From Carya illinoinensis (lineage: Eukaryota; Streptophyta; Magnoliopsida; Fagales; Juglandaceae), in contig NC_056755.1 in the NCBI RefSeq assembly GCF_018687715.1, positions 17,490,001 through 17,554,000 of the forward strand: a stretch of 64,000 nt of DNA. Direction: 5' to 3'. This document shows positions 57,901-64,000 of this stretch, one piece after another. Position 1 is the stretch's first letter. The number at the start of each line of letters is the position of its first letter. The notes under the pieces are model-generated. The model did no database searches. It was not told the origin of the DNA and saw only the letters and a program-made list of their open reading frames with translations. Position numbers and translations under genes: made by a program.

Positions 57901-58480
57901 ATGCACATGTACACTTTTTAGCTTGAATTTTATGTCAATTGCTTTCACATATTCTTGGAACGTGGCAGTGCCCGTTTACCTTTATGCTGCAGCACATCCA
58001 ACAGGCAAGGCTCTAGATACCATCAGACGAGAGCTTGGATACTACCGACCAAATTTCTTGGGCAATCAATGGGCAGGGTGGACCATGCCTGAGATGCTTT
58101 CAGAGAAGCCTGATGAAGGACCAACCATGGTTTCTCGAGCAAGAGGCATCACCATGATCGGGGCACGTCCATGGATCACATTGTACAACATACCCATCTT
58201 GTCCACAGATGTTTCTGCTGCTCGAAGGATCGCTCGTATGGTGAGTGCTCGTGGAGGTGGGCTCCCGACAGTGCAAACACTGGGCCTGGTTCATGGTGAG
58301 GACTCAACCGAAATAGCTTGCATGCTCTTGGAACCAAATCAAATTGGTGCTGACAGGGTCCAAACCCGAGTTGAGATGCTTGCAGCTAAAGAAGGGTTGG
58401 ATGTGGAGAGGGGATATTTCACTGATTCTTCACCGGAGATTATTCTTGAAAAATACATGAATTTAGTCTCTGCTAACTGA
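42981..58480 (+). CDS. Formiminotransferase-domain (FTCD-like) protein, gene D, giant first intron
   Basis: Exons 42981-43004, 57278-57689 and 57969-58480 give 948 bases, 315 residues plus TGA. Exon 1 encodes MDFNPSFK. Intron 1 is 14273 bases (GT at 43005, AG at 57276-57277), intron 2 is 279 bases, and phases are 0 and 1. Exon 2 opens [20 protein letters not shown] and contains [17 protein letters not shown] and the signature [19 protein letters not shown]. Exon 3 has [58 protein letters not shown] and [16 protein letters not shown]. Only the transferase half is present. The role is as for gene A: folate-linked formimino chemistry in animals, unproven in plants. All exons are open, unlike pseudogene B. 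Correct splicing across an intron holding a LINE, a copia element and MITEs is assumed from exon integrity. The exon 2 acceptor (CGTGCAAAAAG) is weak. A possible poly(A) signal AATAAA lies at 58582-58587. Confidence 0.82.
43186..43211. repeat. C-rich homopolymer tract in gene D intron 1
   Basis: Runs of C broken by one or two T bases. Such tracts are prone to sequencing and length errors. Confidence 0.9.
43459..43475. repeat. LINE target-site duplication, left copy
   Basis: ATTTTGAAGTAGTTATT matches ATTTTAAAGTAGTTATT at 53941-53957 with one mismatch. Beyond each copy the sequence continues as gene D intron, which also aligns with pseudogene B intron 1. Confidence 0.85.
43520..43984 (-). pseudogene. 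LINE C-terminal RNase H domain
   Basis: Open for 154 residues from the Met at 43984. It reads [38 protein letters not shown], then [17 protein letters not shown], matching the RVT_3-type RNase H at the end of plant LINE polyproteins. The first Asp (NVDGA) and a later Asp (ENDC) are present, but the expected Glu in the AEALA-type helix is replaced (KLLALFHGL), so activity is unlikely. The upstream frame is broken near 44040. Confidence 0.8.
44406..47590 (-). pseudogene. LINE endonuclease and reverse transcriptase, degraded
   Basis: Endonuclease text starts at 47587 with [16 protein letters not shown] and FLQETRL. After a frameshift near 47400-47310 it continues with [27 protein letters not shown] (usually GDFNE) and YSDHLPT at 46912. 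Reverse transcriptase text lies at 46129-45674 ([55 protein letters not shown]). The catalytic FADD-type motif near 45526-45545 has decayed to [10 protein letters not shown]. The zinc-binding domain ([37 protein letters not shown]) is at 44666-44406. Several stops interrupt the chain. It would nick DNA and copy LINE RNA if intact. Confidence 0.85.
47591..48473 (-). pseudogene. LINE first protein, C-terminal part with zinc knuckle
   Basis: Minus-strand text continues from the other side of copia 2. It starts at the knuckle ([14 protein letters not shown], with a stop replacing a knuckle residue) around 48405-48460, followed by [11 protein letters not shown] and a low-complexity Ser/Lys-rich tail toward 47620. 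The N-terminal part is at 53207-53873. Stops and shifts occur. Confidence 0.75.
48474..48758 (-). repeat. Copia 2 3' LTR
   Basis: 285 bp. The pol stop codon at 48719-48721 lies inside it, as in copia 1. Confidence 0.95.
48719..52879 (-). pseudogene. Copia 2 gag-pol polyprotein: one frame, six stops, no frameshift found
   Basis: From the ATG at 52877-52879 ([20 protein letters not shown]) to 48719 the same frame spans 1387 codons. It has gag ([33 protein letters not shown]), Arg/Gly-rich tail, knuckle [14 protein letters not shown] near 52040, protease (NSGATHH, usually DSGA), integrase ([41 protein letters not shown]), reverse transcriptase ([12 protein letters not shown] near 49700-49735) and RNase H ([20 protein letters not shown]). 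Stops are at 52706-52708, 52076-52078, 50222-50224, 49337-49339, 49115-49117 and 49058-49060. Most can be explained as C-to-T or G-to-A changes of Gln, Arg or Trp codons. The protease Asp-to-Asn change fits the same pattern. Confidence 0.88.
52923..53206 (-). repeat. Copia 2 5' LTR
   Basis: 284 bp partner of 48474-48758. It contains the reverse-strand TATAAATAG box at 52987-52995. Confidence 0.95.
53207..53873 (-). pseudogene. LINE first protein, N-terminal DUF4283 part
   Basis: Minus-strand frame from about 53822 reads [20 protein letters not shown], then [20 protein letters not shown], then [20 protein letters not shown], the typical DUF4283 start of plant LINE ORF1. A frame break follows near 53540. 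The text continues to LMSG/YERLPNF at the copia 2 boundary, where the knuckle begins. The Met at the MEDDL position is the likely start. Confidence 0.8.
53941..53957. repeat. LINE target-site duplication, right copy
   Basis: ATTTTAAAGTAGTTATT, one mismatch from 43459-43475. The following GAGGAAAGCCAATAAAAATAGCAAC aligns with pseudogene B intron 1 near 34375-34410, confirming that host intron sequence resumes here. Confidence 0.85.
54310..54430. repeat. Dispersed repeat related to 32291-32460
   Basis: CATCTAGTAAAGTGCTTATA and the following AATTTTAAAACTTGAATCTTATAAAT block match the 32.3-kb copy in order. A probable small non-autonomous element in intron 1 of gene D. Confidence 0.55.
54676..55345 (-). 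mobile_element. 5'-truncated LINE, 3' end with RNase H remnant and poly(A)
   Basis: In element sense the segment ends in a poly(A) tract (T run at 54676-54688). Upstream it encodes RNase H text with stops: [24 protein letters not shown] wording near 55080-55170, then [20 protein letters not shown], then [17 protein letters not shown] near 55000-55060. This is the last domain of an L1-type LINE. The other domains are absent, as in typical 5' truncation. It is a second LINE insertion in intron 1 of gene D, also antisense to the gene. No clear target-site duplication was seen. Confidence 0.7.
55540..55910. mobile_element. MITE-like element, copy 1
   Basis: AATTGTAATAAAATAGTTT, an (A/T)TTGAATAAAAATATTATAA block, TTTTGTGTTTTATTTGAAAGTTTA, GTGTTTAGATAATAACTA and GAGTGATGTTGGGAAGAAAATCATAAGAA occur in the same order as in the adjacent copy, ending GTGTCCAAACAAACCC. 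The ending is typical of AT-rich elements with TTTGGACAC...GTGTCCAAA ends. Confidence 0.6.
55916..56292. mobile_element. MITE-like element, copy 2, in tandem with copy 1
   Basis: It begins CATTTGGACACTTCGAGTATC and ends GTGTCCAAACGTTTCC, so TTTGGACAC and GTGTCCAAA form terminal inverted repeats. The internal motif order repeats that of copy 1. No protein is encoded. Confidence 0.65.
56640..56660. repeat. (TA)n microsatellite in gene D intron 1
   Basis: About ten TA units. The surroundings to 57200 are AT-rich intron. Confidence 0.85.
56835..57055. mobile_element. MITE-like sequence near the intron 1 acceptor of gene D
   Basis: AAACCGATAAAAGTAACCGATA on the left and TTCGGTTGAATTATCGGTT on the right face each other as imperfect inverted ends around an AT-rich core. 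Probable short non-autonomous element; boundaries approximate. Confidence 0.45.
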
Positions 58481-58581
58481 AAGAGACTAACACAAATATT
58501 TCAGTGAATTATGCACTCTTGAGTCTTTGTTGTAAAATGGACCATGTATTTAATTTGAATGTTGAACTACTATGTAAAAAA

Positions 58582-58587
58582 AATAAA
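58582..58587 (+). terminator. Candidate poly(A) signal of gene D
   Basis: AATAAA about 100 bases after the TGA stop, within normal range for plant transcripts. Plant signals are loose, so other sites are possible. Confidence 0.45.
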
Positions 58588-58599
58588 GTCCCACCACTT

Positions 58600-59840
58600 A
58601 ATTAAACTCTCAGCACCAGCTGTTGGCCTAAACATATTGTATCATTACAGAGCATAGAGCATGGGTCAACCCTACCATCGGGAGACTTTTGAAAATGCGA
58701 ATCTTACATACACAAGAAAGTATCGAGTTAACTTTACCCAAGTTGAACATATGATAGTTTTCTAAACAAGTTATTTTCACAGATAAAATGACTTGCAAAG
58801 TCTTTGTTTTAATATAAAAAGTAGGATTGTGTACAACAAATTACCTATTAGCTAGCTAAAGGTGAATTCATTAGGAAATTAGTATTCACATCTTATTCTC
58901 CATAAAAGTTCCTATAATTTAGCTAAAAATTACAATATTCCCTAAAATTTTTTCTAAATTTTATTTATCTTTCAAAAATCTCATACATCTCATTTCCTAA
59001 CTTTTCTCTATTCTATTAAAATAATATTTCTTTATTCTTTCTTTATTACTTTTTTCTTTCACTTCTATTTACAAAGTACTTTAACTATTCAATATATTTT
59101 CTTCTGTTTTGCTAGTCAATATTTTAAACAAAAATTTAAATTATTTTTAAATTTATTATTTAAAACTATAATAAATATGAGTATGAGAGAAAGTATAAAT
59201 GATTGGAAGAAGAATTTATTTTATTTATTAGAGTAAAATATTGATAAAAGATGATTTAGGGGATGAATAGTAATTTTCTATATTTTGGAAACCACTGTTG
59301 ATCCCTAAACCTTTTCCCTAAAATAAGGATTCGGATGTAGGGGAGATTTTAACCAAATCCCTAAATTTTTTCTCAAATTATAGGAAAAACAGTATTATGG
59401 AGAATGTAGCCTTCAACTGAAAATGAAACGTAAAATAGTACATTAATCATGAATGAATGAAAGAAATATATATATATATATTCTAATTAATTAATTAGTT
59501 GGTGCATGGCTAGTGCAAATCCTCCAACAAATACTCAGCAAATCTTCCCAACATAGCAACTCACGCCATCTCTCTTGAGCAAGCTGTCAAACATCTTGCC
59601 AAAAATATTTTCTTTTCTAACCCATCTTTCGGTGTTGCTCCTTTGACCAACTTTATGCATGTACAACATAAAGCAACGCAAAGCCACGTCTAGCAACACA
59701 TAGCCACTTGTCAATCTCCTTTGCCCATTCATTCGGTGCTTGCTTCCAGCTTGATAAACCCACTATCACGCATAGCATTTCTTTAGTGTAGCCAACGTTT
59801 ACTCTTCAAGTTTGAGCTTTCTAATAGCATCTGTTACAAT
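58600..59840. other. Intergenic AT-rich DNA, no gene recognised
   Basis: No coding text, RNA gene or clear element. A (TA)n tract lies near 59468-59482. The 59540-59840 part is less AT-rich but has no recognisable protein. Confidence 0.4.
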
Positions 59841-59844
59841 TCAC

Positions 59845-61345
59845 GTAGGCAATTTTGTTAGGTTTCGACTGAAGCATGATAACTACCCATTGTGGGGTGA
59901 ATAGGTCCTAGGCTTGGCCAAGAGCCCAGAACTCGTTGGACTTCTAATGGGTGAAACTCCAATGCCAAATGAATGTCTTTAGTCCTGAAGGATCTAATGA
60001 TGGATAACTTATATTGAACACAAAATATGGGCATTGGAAAAAGGTCAAATTTGTTGCAAAAGGGTCCATGATGCTCTCAAGTGTTGGCACAGGTTTAACC
60101 ACAACTACCAACCAGATGATGTTCCTCAAGGTCTTACTACCTTCACAGTTGAAACTAATGCCACAAATACTTAATGGACTATTGATACTAGAGCTTCAAC
60201 CCACATGACCTCCAATTCAGTATGCTTAACAACTTACGCTCTTACCAAGGTCCTAATAAAGTCATGCTTCGTGATTGCATACTTTTAGCTATAACACATA
60301 TTGGTGAAACAACACTTAGGAGTAACTCTAAGCCTCTTATGCTTGATAATGTTTTGTTATTACTTGATCTCGAAAAAAACTTATTATTCATCGGACAATT
60401 GACCTCTAATCGTTCTCTAAATTTTGAGTTTTTTAATCTTGGTTTTACAATAAAGGACAGGGCAACAAAAAACAGAGGAACCAAGAAGGGTAATCTCTAT
60501 ACTCTTCCTATCACACCTCAAGCACATTTTTTTGTTCGGTTTCAAGCTACAAATATAGAAGTTTGGCACTAAAGATTAGGGCATCCGCATGTTGTTGTTG
60601 TCCAAGCTGTTCTATCCTCCAAAGGTTTCATTAATATTATTGGAAAATAAAGGGATTTTCTAATTTGTGAAAGTTGACAACTTGAAAAATTCAGTAAATT
60701 GCATTTTTTTAGCACTTCTCAAAAACATTATGATTTATTAGAAAAAATATATTGTGGTCTTTAGGGGCTAGCCCCAATTAATTCTGTCAATAAGTTTTCA
60801 TACTATGCATGTTTTGTTGATGAATTTAGTCATTTTTATGGTTTGTTCCTTTAAAACTCAAGCCTAAGTTTTTTACGCACTTTTTTTTTTTGTTGTTGTA
60901 AACTACAATAACCAATTTTCAAAAAAAAAAAAATCAATTGGATGGTGGTAGCGAATTTGTCAATAACACATTCAAAACACTACTTGAATGAACAAAGAAT
61001 TGTTCATCCAATTTCTTGTCCACAAACATCTGAACAAAATGGTTTTGTTGAATGTCGTCATCATCATATTCATGAATTAGGCCTCACTATGATGTTTCAC
61101 AGGGGAGTGCCTTAATGTTTTTGGGTGGAAGTCCTCTCCACTTCTCTTTTTCTTATTAGTTGTCTCCCATCTCCATCTCTTGAAAACACCTCTCACTTTT
61201 TCAAATTATATGGTTGCCATCCCGATTATACTTCCTTGCTTATTTTCGCTCTAAGTGCTTTTCCCTATATATGGAATTGTGACTAAATGCTCTTTTGTCT
61301 CGATTGGTCACGAGTCTCGCCTTTACTTTTTAAATCGCAAATTTT
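59845..61345 (+). mobile_element. Degraded Ty1/copia fragment (copia 4)
   Basis: Plus-strand copia text with many stops: gag start (KHDNYPLWGE and ELVGLLMGETPMPNE, about 59870-59980), protease region (TIDTRASTHMTSNS, 60175-60220), linker (LDLEKNLLFIGQL, 60365-60405), GAG-pre-integrase (EVWH*RLGHPHVV, 60560-60600), integrase (YACFVDEFSHFYG, 60800-60845; PQTSEQNGFVECRHHHIHEL, 61022-61080; CFWVEVLSTSLFLIS, 61115-61160). Gag is internally deleted, and reverse transcriptase and RNase H are absent. No LTRs were found. Confidence 0.7.
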
Positions 61346-62330
61346 TGTTTTTAAATATAATGGGTGGTTTTTTTAAATGAAACCCAGTGTTTTAAAATCT
61401 TTGAAATATTTAAAATGTCTAAATTTTAAATGGAATATTTTCAGTATTATTGAACCAAGCCTAATTTCCAAGTGAGGTTTTTATATTTTGGAGCCCAAAA
61501 ATACTATAGTTTTGGAAAATTATTTTATCTAAATGATTTAGTTTTTTAAGAATATTATTTAATATTCATTGTTTTATTTTATGTTAAAAACTATATTTAT
61601 CTAAATGGTTTTATTTCTCTTTAAAATATTTAGTAGACTTTATTATTTTATCTCATGATGAAAAATATTATTGTGGGAGTAATAAAATAAAGTTTGATTT
61701 TAAATAAAATTTCATTTCATTTTCTACTTATTCTACTTAGTTTATTTTCATCCCTTTAAATGTTTAAATATCCACAATTAGATTAAATTTAGGAACCCCT
61801 AGATGAAGGGCTAGGATTAAATCCCCAAGGGAAACCCTAGATCCCTTCACTTTTCCCATCCCCTCTCTCTCTTCCCTCCAGGCTCCTCTCTCTCCCTATG
61901 AGTCTCTTCTTAATCACGCATCCCACCACTGCAAACCAGCCTGTTACCGCCGCTACCGACAGCACCACCCCCACCAACACCTCACGCAAGTGTAAAGCTC
62001 CGATTAGCCCCTCCCCTCTTAGCCTCACTCCTTTGGCCGAAAACACCCCCAGCCCATGACTTCTCTCGCCCAGCCATTGCATGCCACCGTGACATTGTTG
62101 TCCATCGCCACCCTTTCACAACATCTTCGACTAGCCAAACCCTTGCCTATATTTTCAAACATAACACCGCTAACACTTCCCACACTACATAACAAAAAGT
62201 TGGGCATTTCACACATTGCCATGAAGCCACATGATTGATACAATCCACATAAAATATACAAAAATATATTATCTAAACGGCAACAGAGATGCCTAAACAT
62301 CTTACTGAATCTCTCTATGAAACTCACTAT
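61346..62330. other. No gene recognised; AT-rich then CT-rich segment
   Basis: 61346-61790 is AT-rich. 61800-62110 is CT- and CC-rich (CCCTAGATCCCTTCACTTTTCCCATCCCCTCTCTCTC) with open frames on both strands but no domain. Such CT-rich stretches are common in retrotransposon leaders and LTRs; I cannot assign it. Confidence 0.35.
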
Positions 62331-62499
62331 TTGACTCTAATTCAGACATCCAAAAGTTCATTCCTCCCTTATACTCAGAAAAGTCCCTCCTTATAGCATC
62401 ATATCACCCATAATTTGTTCTAGTTTACTCTTATAAATTTCTGCACAGTTCTTGTTGCTTTCATTCACCTAAGCCAGGCAAACAAATACCTTGTTCTTT

Positions 62500-63440
62500 A
62501 ACATTCAAGGAGAGGGATCGGGAATGATTGAGTGGCCCAACACTTGTGCATACCCAGATCTAAACCCTAATACGTCTTTGAAAACAGTCGTAGTTACATT
62601 ATCAGCTCTAATTTGTTGCAATGTAAAGAAATAGTTATTATCAACACAAAATTGATTTAGTGAAAGCAAGTTGGTCATAACATTTGGACAATGAAGCATA
62701 TGCATGTGAAAACACTTGTGTTTGGAAAATGGCGACTTGAACTATTACCTACTATTACAGTATCCACACCCTTATAAGCTTCTTGGATTCAGAGATTGGC
62801 ACCACTATTGTCTTCATTAGATTGAGCAACCATCACAACTACATGAGTAGGAGGACGATGATCTTTATAACTATATATAATCCATTCAATGAAAAAAAAT
62901 AATAAAGGGCTTGTTCGTTAGTTTTCTCACGAATTTGGCAAGGAGGATAGTTAGAAGAATAGGGTGCTTGTGGGTTGTTGGAAGATGAATGCAAGGTGGG
63001 TTTATCTAGATTAGCTTGGGCTAGTGAATTGTGGGAAAGAAACTTGGGAAAGTGGCAAGAATTGAACCTTTTGGGACCATGGTGTTGTGGTTTATTAACC
63101 AACATGGCAAAGTTACATGGATCATCAAGGACAAGTTGCTTTTGATAATTTTGAAAAATCTCATGGGAAAGGAGTTCGAATTGAAAGTTTTTAAAGCTTA
63201 TAGTGTTATCTTTTAGCATAAACAAGTGAGTAGTCACAATGATGTTTAAGCCACTAATGATGTAGAAGATCAAATCATCTTCTTCCACAGGCTTACCGAC
63301 AACAACTAACTGATTAGCTGATAATATAGTACTGCAAAGATACTCCATATAAGAATTCTTCTTGGTTGTAAACTCTACAATTATCGTCGGACATGATGAA
63401 TGTGAGATTGAATTGCGAGGCATAGAACTTGGCAAAGGCT
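62500..63440 (-). mobile_element. Degraded Ty1/copia fragment (copia 5)
   Basis: Minus-strand gag of the UBN2 type at 63435-62839: SYMEYLCSTILSANQLVVVG, KPVEEDDLIFYIISGLNIIV, then FQFELLSHE and a polar tail. The expected motif is a YL..(I/L).AD.L..VG with a later D(L/F)I..(I/L).GL, which is met. Minus-strand text at 62705-62505 (MLHCPNVMTNLLSLNQFCVD, NNYFFTL) is the protease-to-integrase linker. The protease core between them is missing. The fragment lies on the opposite strand to copia 4. Confidence 0.7.
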
Positions 63441-63489
63441 AGGGTGAAAAGAAAAAAAAAAAATAGTCGAACTTTTTTAGGACCTGATT

Positions 63490-63890
63490 GGTTCATATAA
63501 ATTTATATTTTGATTTTTTATATTATATAAAATATTTTATAGATCTTTTATATTATATATATAGTTTTTATATCTAATTTATATAATTATATAAATAATA
63601 ATCTTGTATTATATGATAAATTACTAATTAAAATAACATTAAATTTTAAAATCCTATATAAATAACTATATATTATCACTATAGTATATAATATTAGTAG
63701 TTATACAAATACAATATCACTATATATTATAATATACTATAATATATCACTATATTATATATTATAATATATCACTATAGTCTATAATATAATTATAATA
63801 TATATTATAATAGACTACGATATATTATCACCATTTTATTTTATATTATAATATATAGCATATTATATATTATATATATATATAATATAC
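63490..63890. repeat. Very AT-rich TATA/ATAT tract
   Basis: About 400 bases consist largely of TATATTATA-type words, including many TATCACTATA and ATAATATA repeats. It could form cruciforms or be a DNA-unwinding region. No gene is present. Confidence 0.8.
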
Positions 63891-64000
63891 CGAAAAAACC
63901 AGATCGGAACCGGTAAAATTGGAAGTACCGGTTCAGAAATGTAATCGGTATGGTATCGGTTTTTCAAATCTCAACACCAATATATACTTGTTCGTTCTAA
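63891..64000. repeat. Edge of a CCGGT-rich dispersed repeat
   Basis: ACCGAAAAAACCAGATCGGAACCGGT, TACCGGTTCAG and ATCGGTATGGTATCGGTTTTTC form a series of CCGGT and CGGT words, a pattern seen in a common dispersed plant repeat. It is cut by the window end. Confidence 0.4.

Overview
This window looks like nuclear DNA of a flowering plant, probably a woody eudicot. It has GT-AG introns, AT-rich intergenic DNA, and several layers of Ty1/copia, Ty3/gypsy, LINE, TRIM and MITE-like insertions. A dispersed MITE-like sequence (for example 29995-30182 and 55916-56292) reminds me of elements common in Fagales such as walnut, but that is only a memory-based impression. There are no bacterial genes, CRISPR arrays or rRNA genes, and I found no convincing tRNA.

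Only three host genes look potentially intact. (1) A four-exon gene at 7927-13620 (+) encodes a predicted 100-residue mitochondrial single-pass protein; its second intron carries a solo LTR. (2) Gene A, 28181-29199 (+), has two exons and encodes a 300-residue formiminotransferase-domain protein. (3) Gene D, 42981-58480 (+), encodes a 315-residue paralogue of A. Its exon 1 has 24 coding bases and is separated from exon 2 by an intron of about 14.3 kb full of transposons. Between A and D lie a broken D-type copy (B, exon 1 at 33377, exon 2 split by a copia element) and a truncated A-type copy (C, 40345-40394). The order A-type, D-type, A-type, D-type suggests tandem duplication of a two-gene unit, followed by decay of the inner pair.

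Layout: 1-4390, no gene, one 105-bp tandem array. 4391-7555, a degraded gypsy-like element with two long direct repeats. 7927-13620, the mitochondrial gene containing a 2508-bp solo LTR. 14500-18063, a 3564-bp solo LTR with target-site duplication and internal tandem arrays. 18069-23990, unrecognised repeat-like DNA. 24015-27810, a degraded copia element carrying a TRIM and a short SINE/MITE-like insert. 28.1-58.5 kb, the formiminotransferase cluster with two nearly complete copia elements (34883-39720 and 48474-53206), a near full-length LINE (43476-53940) and smaller fragments. 59.8-63.5 kb, two more degraded copia fragments on opposite strands, then very AT-rich DNA to the end.

The best-supported structural result is nested insertion resolved to the base. 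Copia 2 sits inside the zinc-knuckle codons of the LINE (duplication AGCCG), the LINE sits inside intron 1 of gene D (17-bp duplication), and copia 1 sits inside exon 2 of pseudogene B (duplication GGCCA). I saw no wholly new gene system. The novelty is in the duplicated locus and its insertion history.
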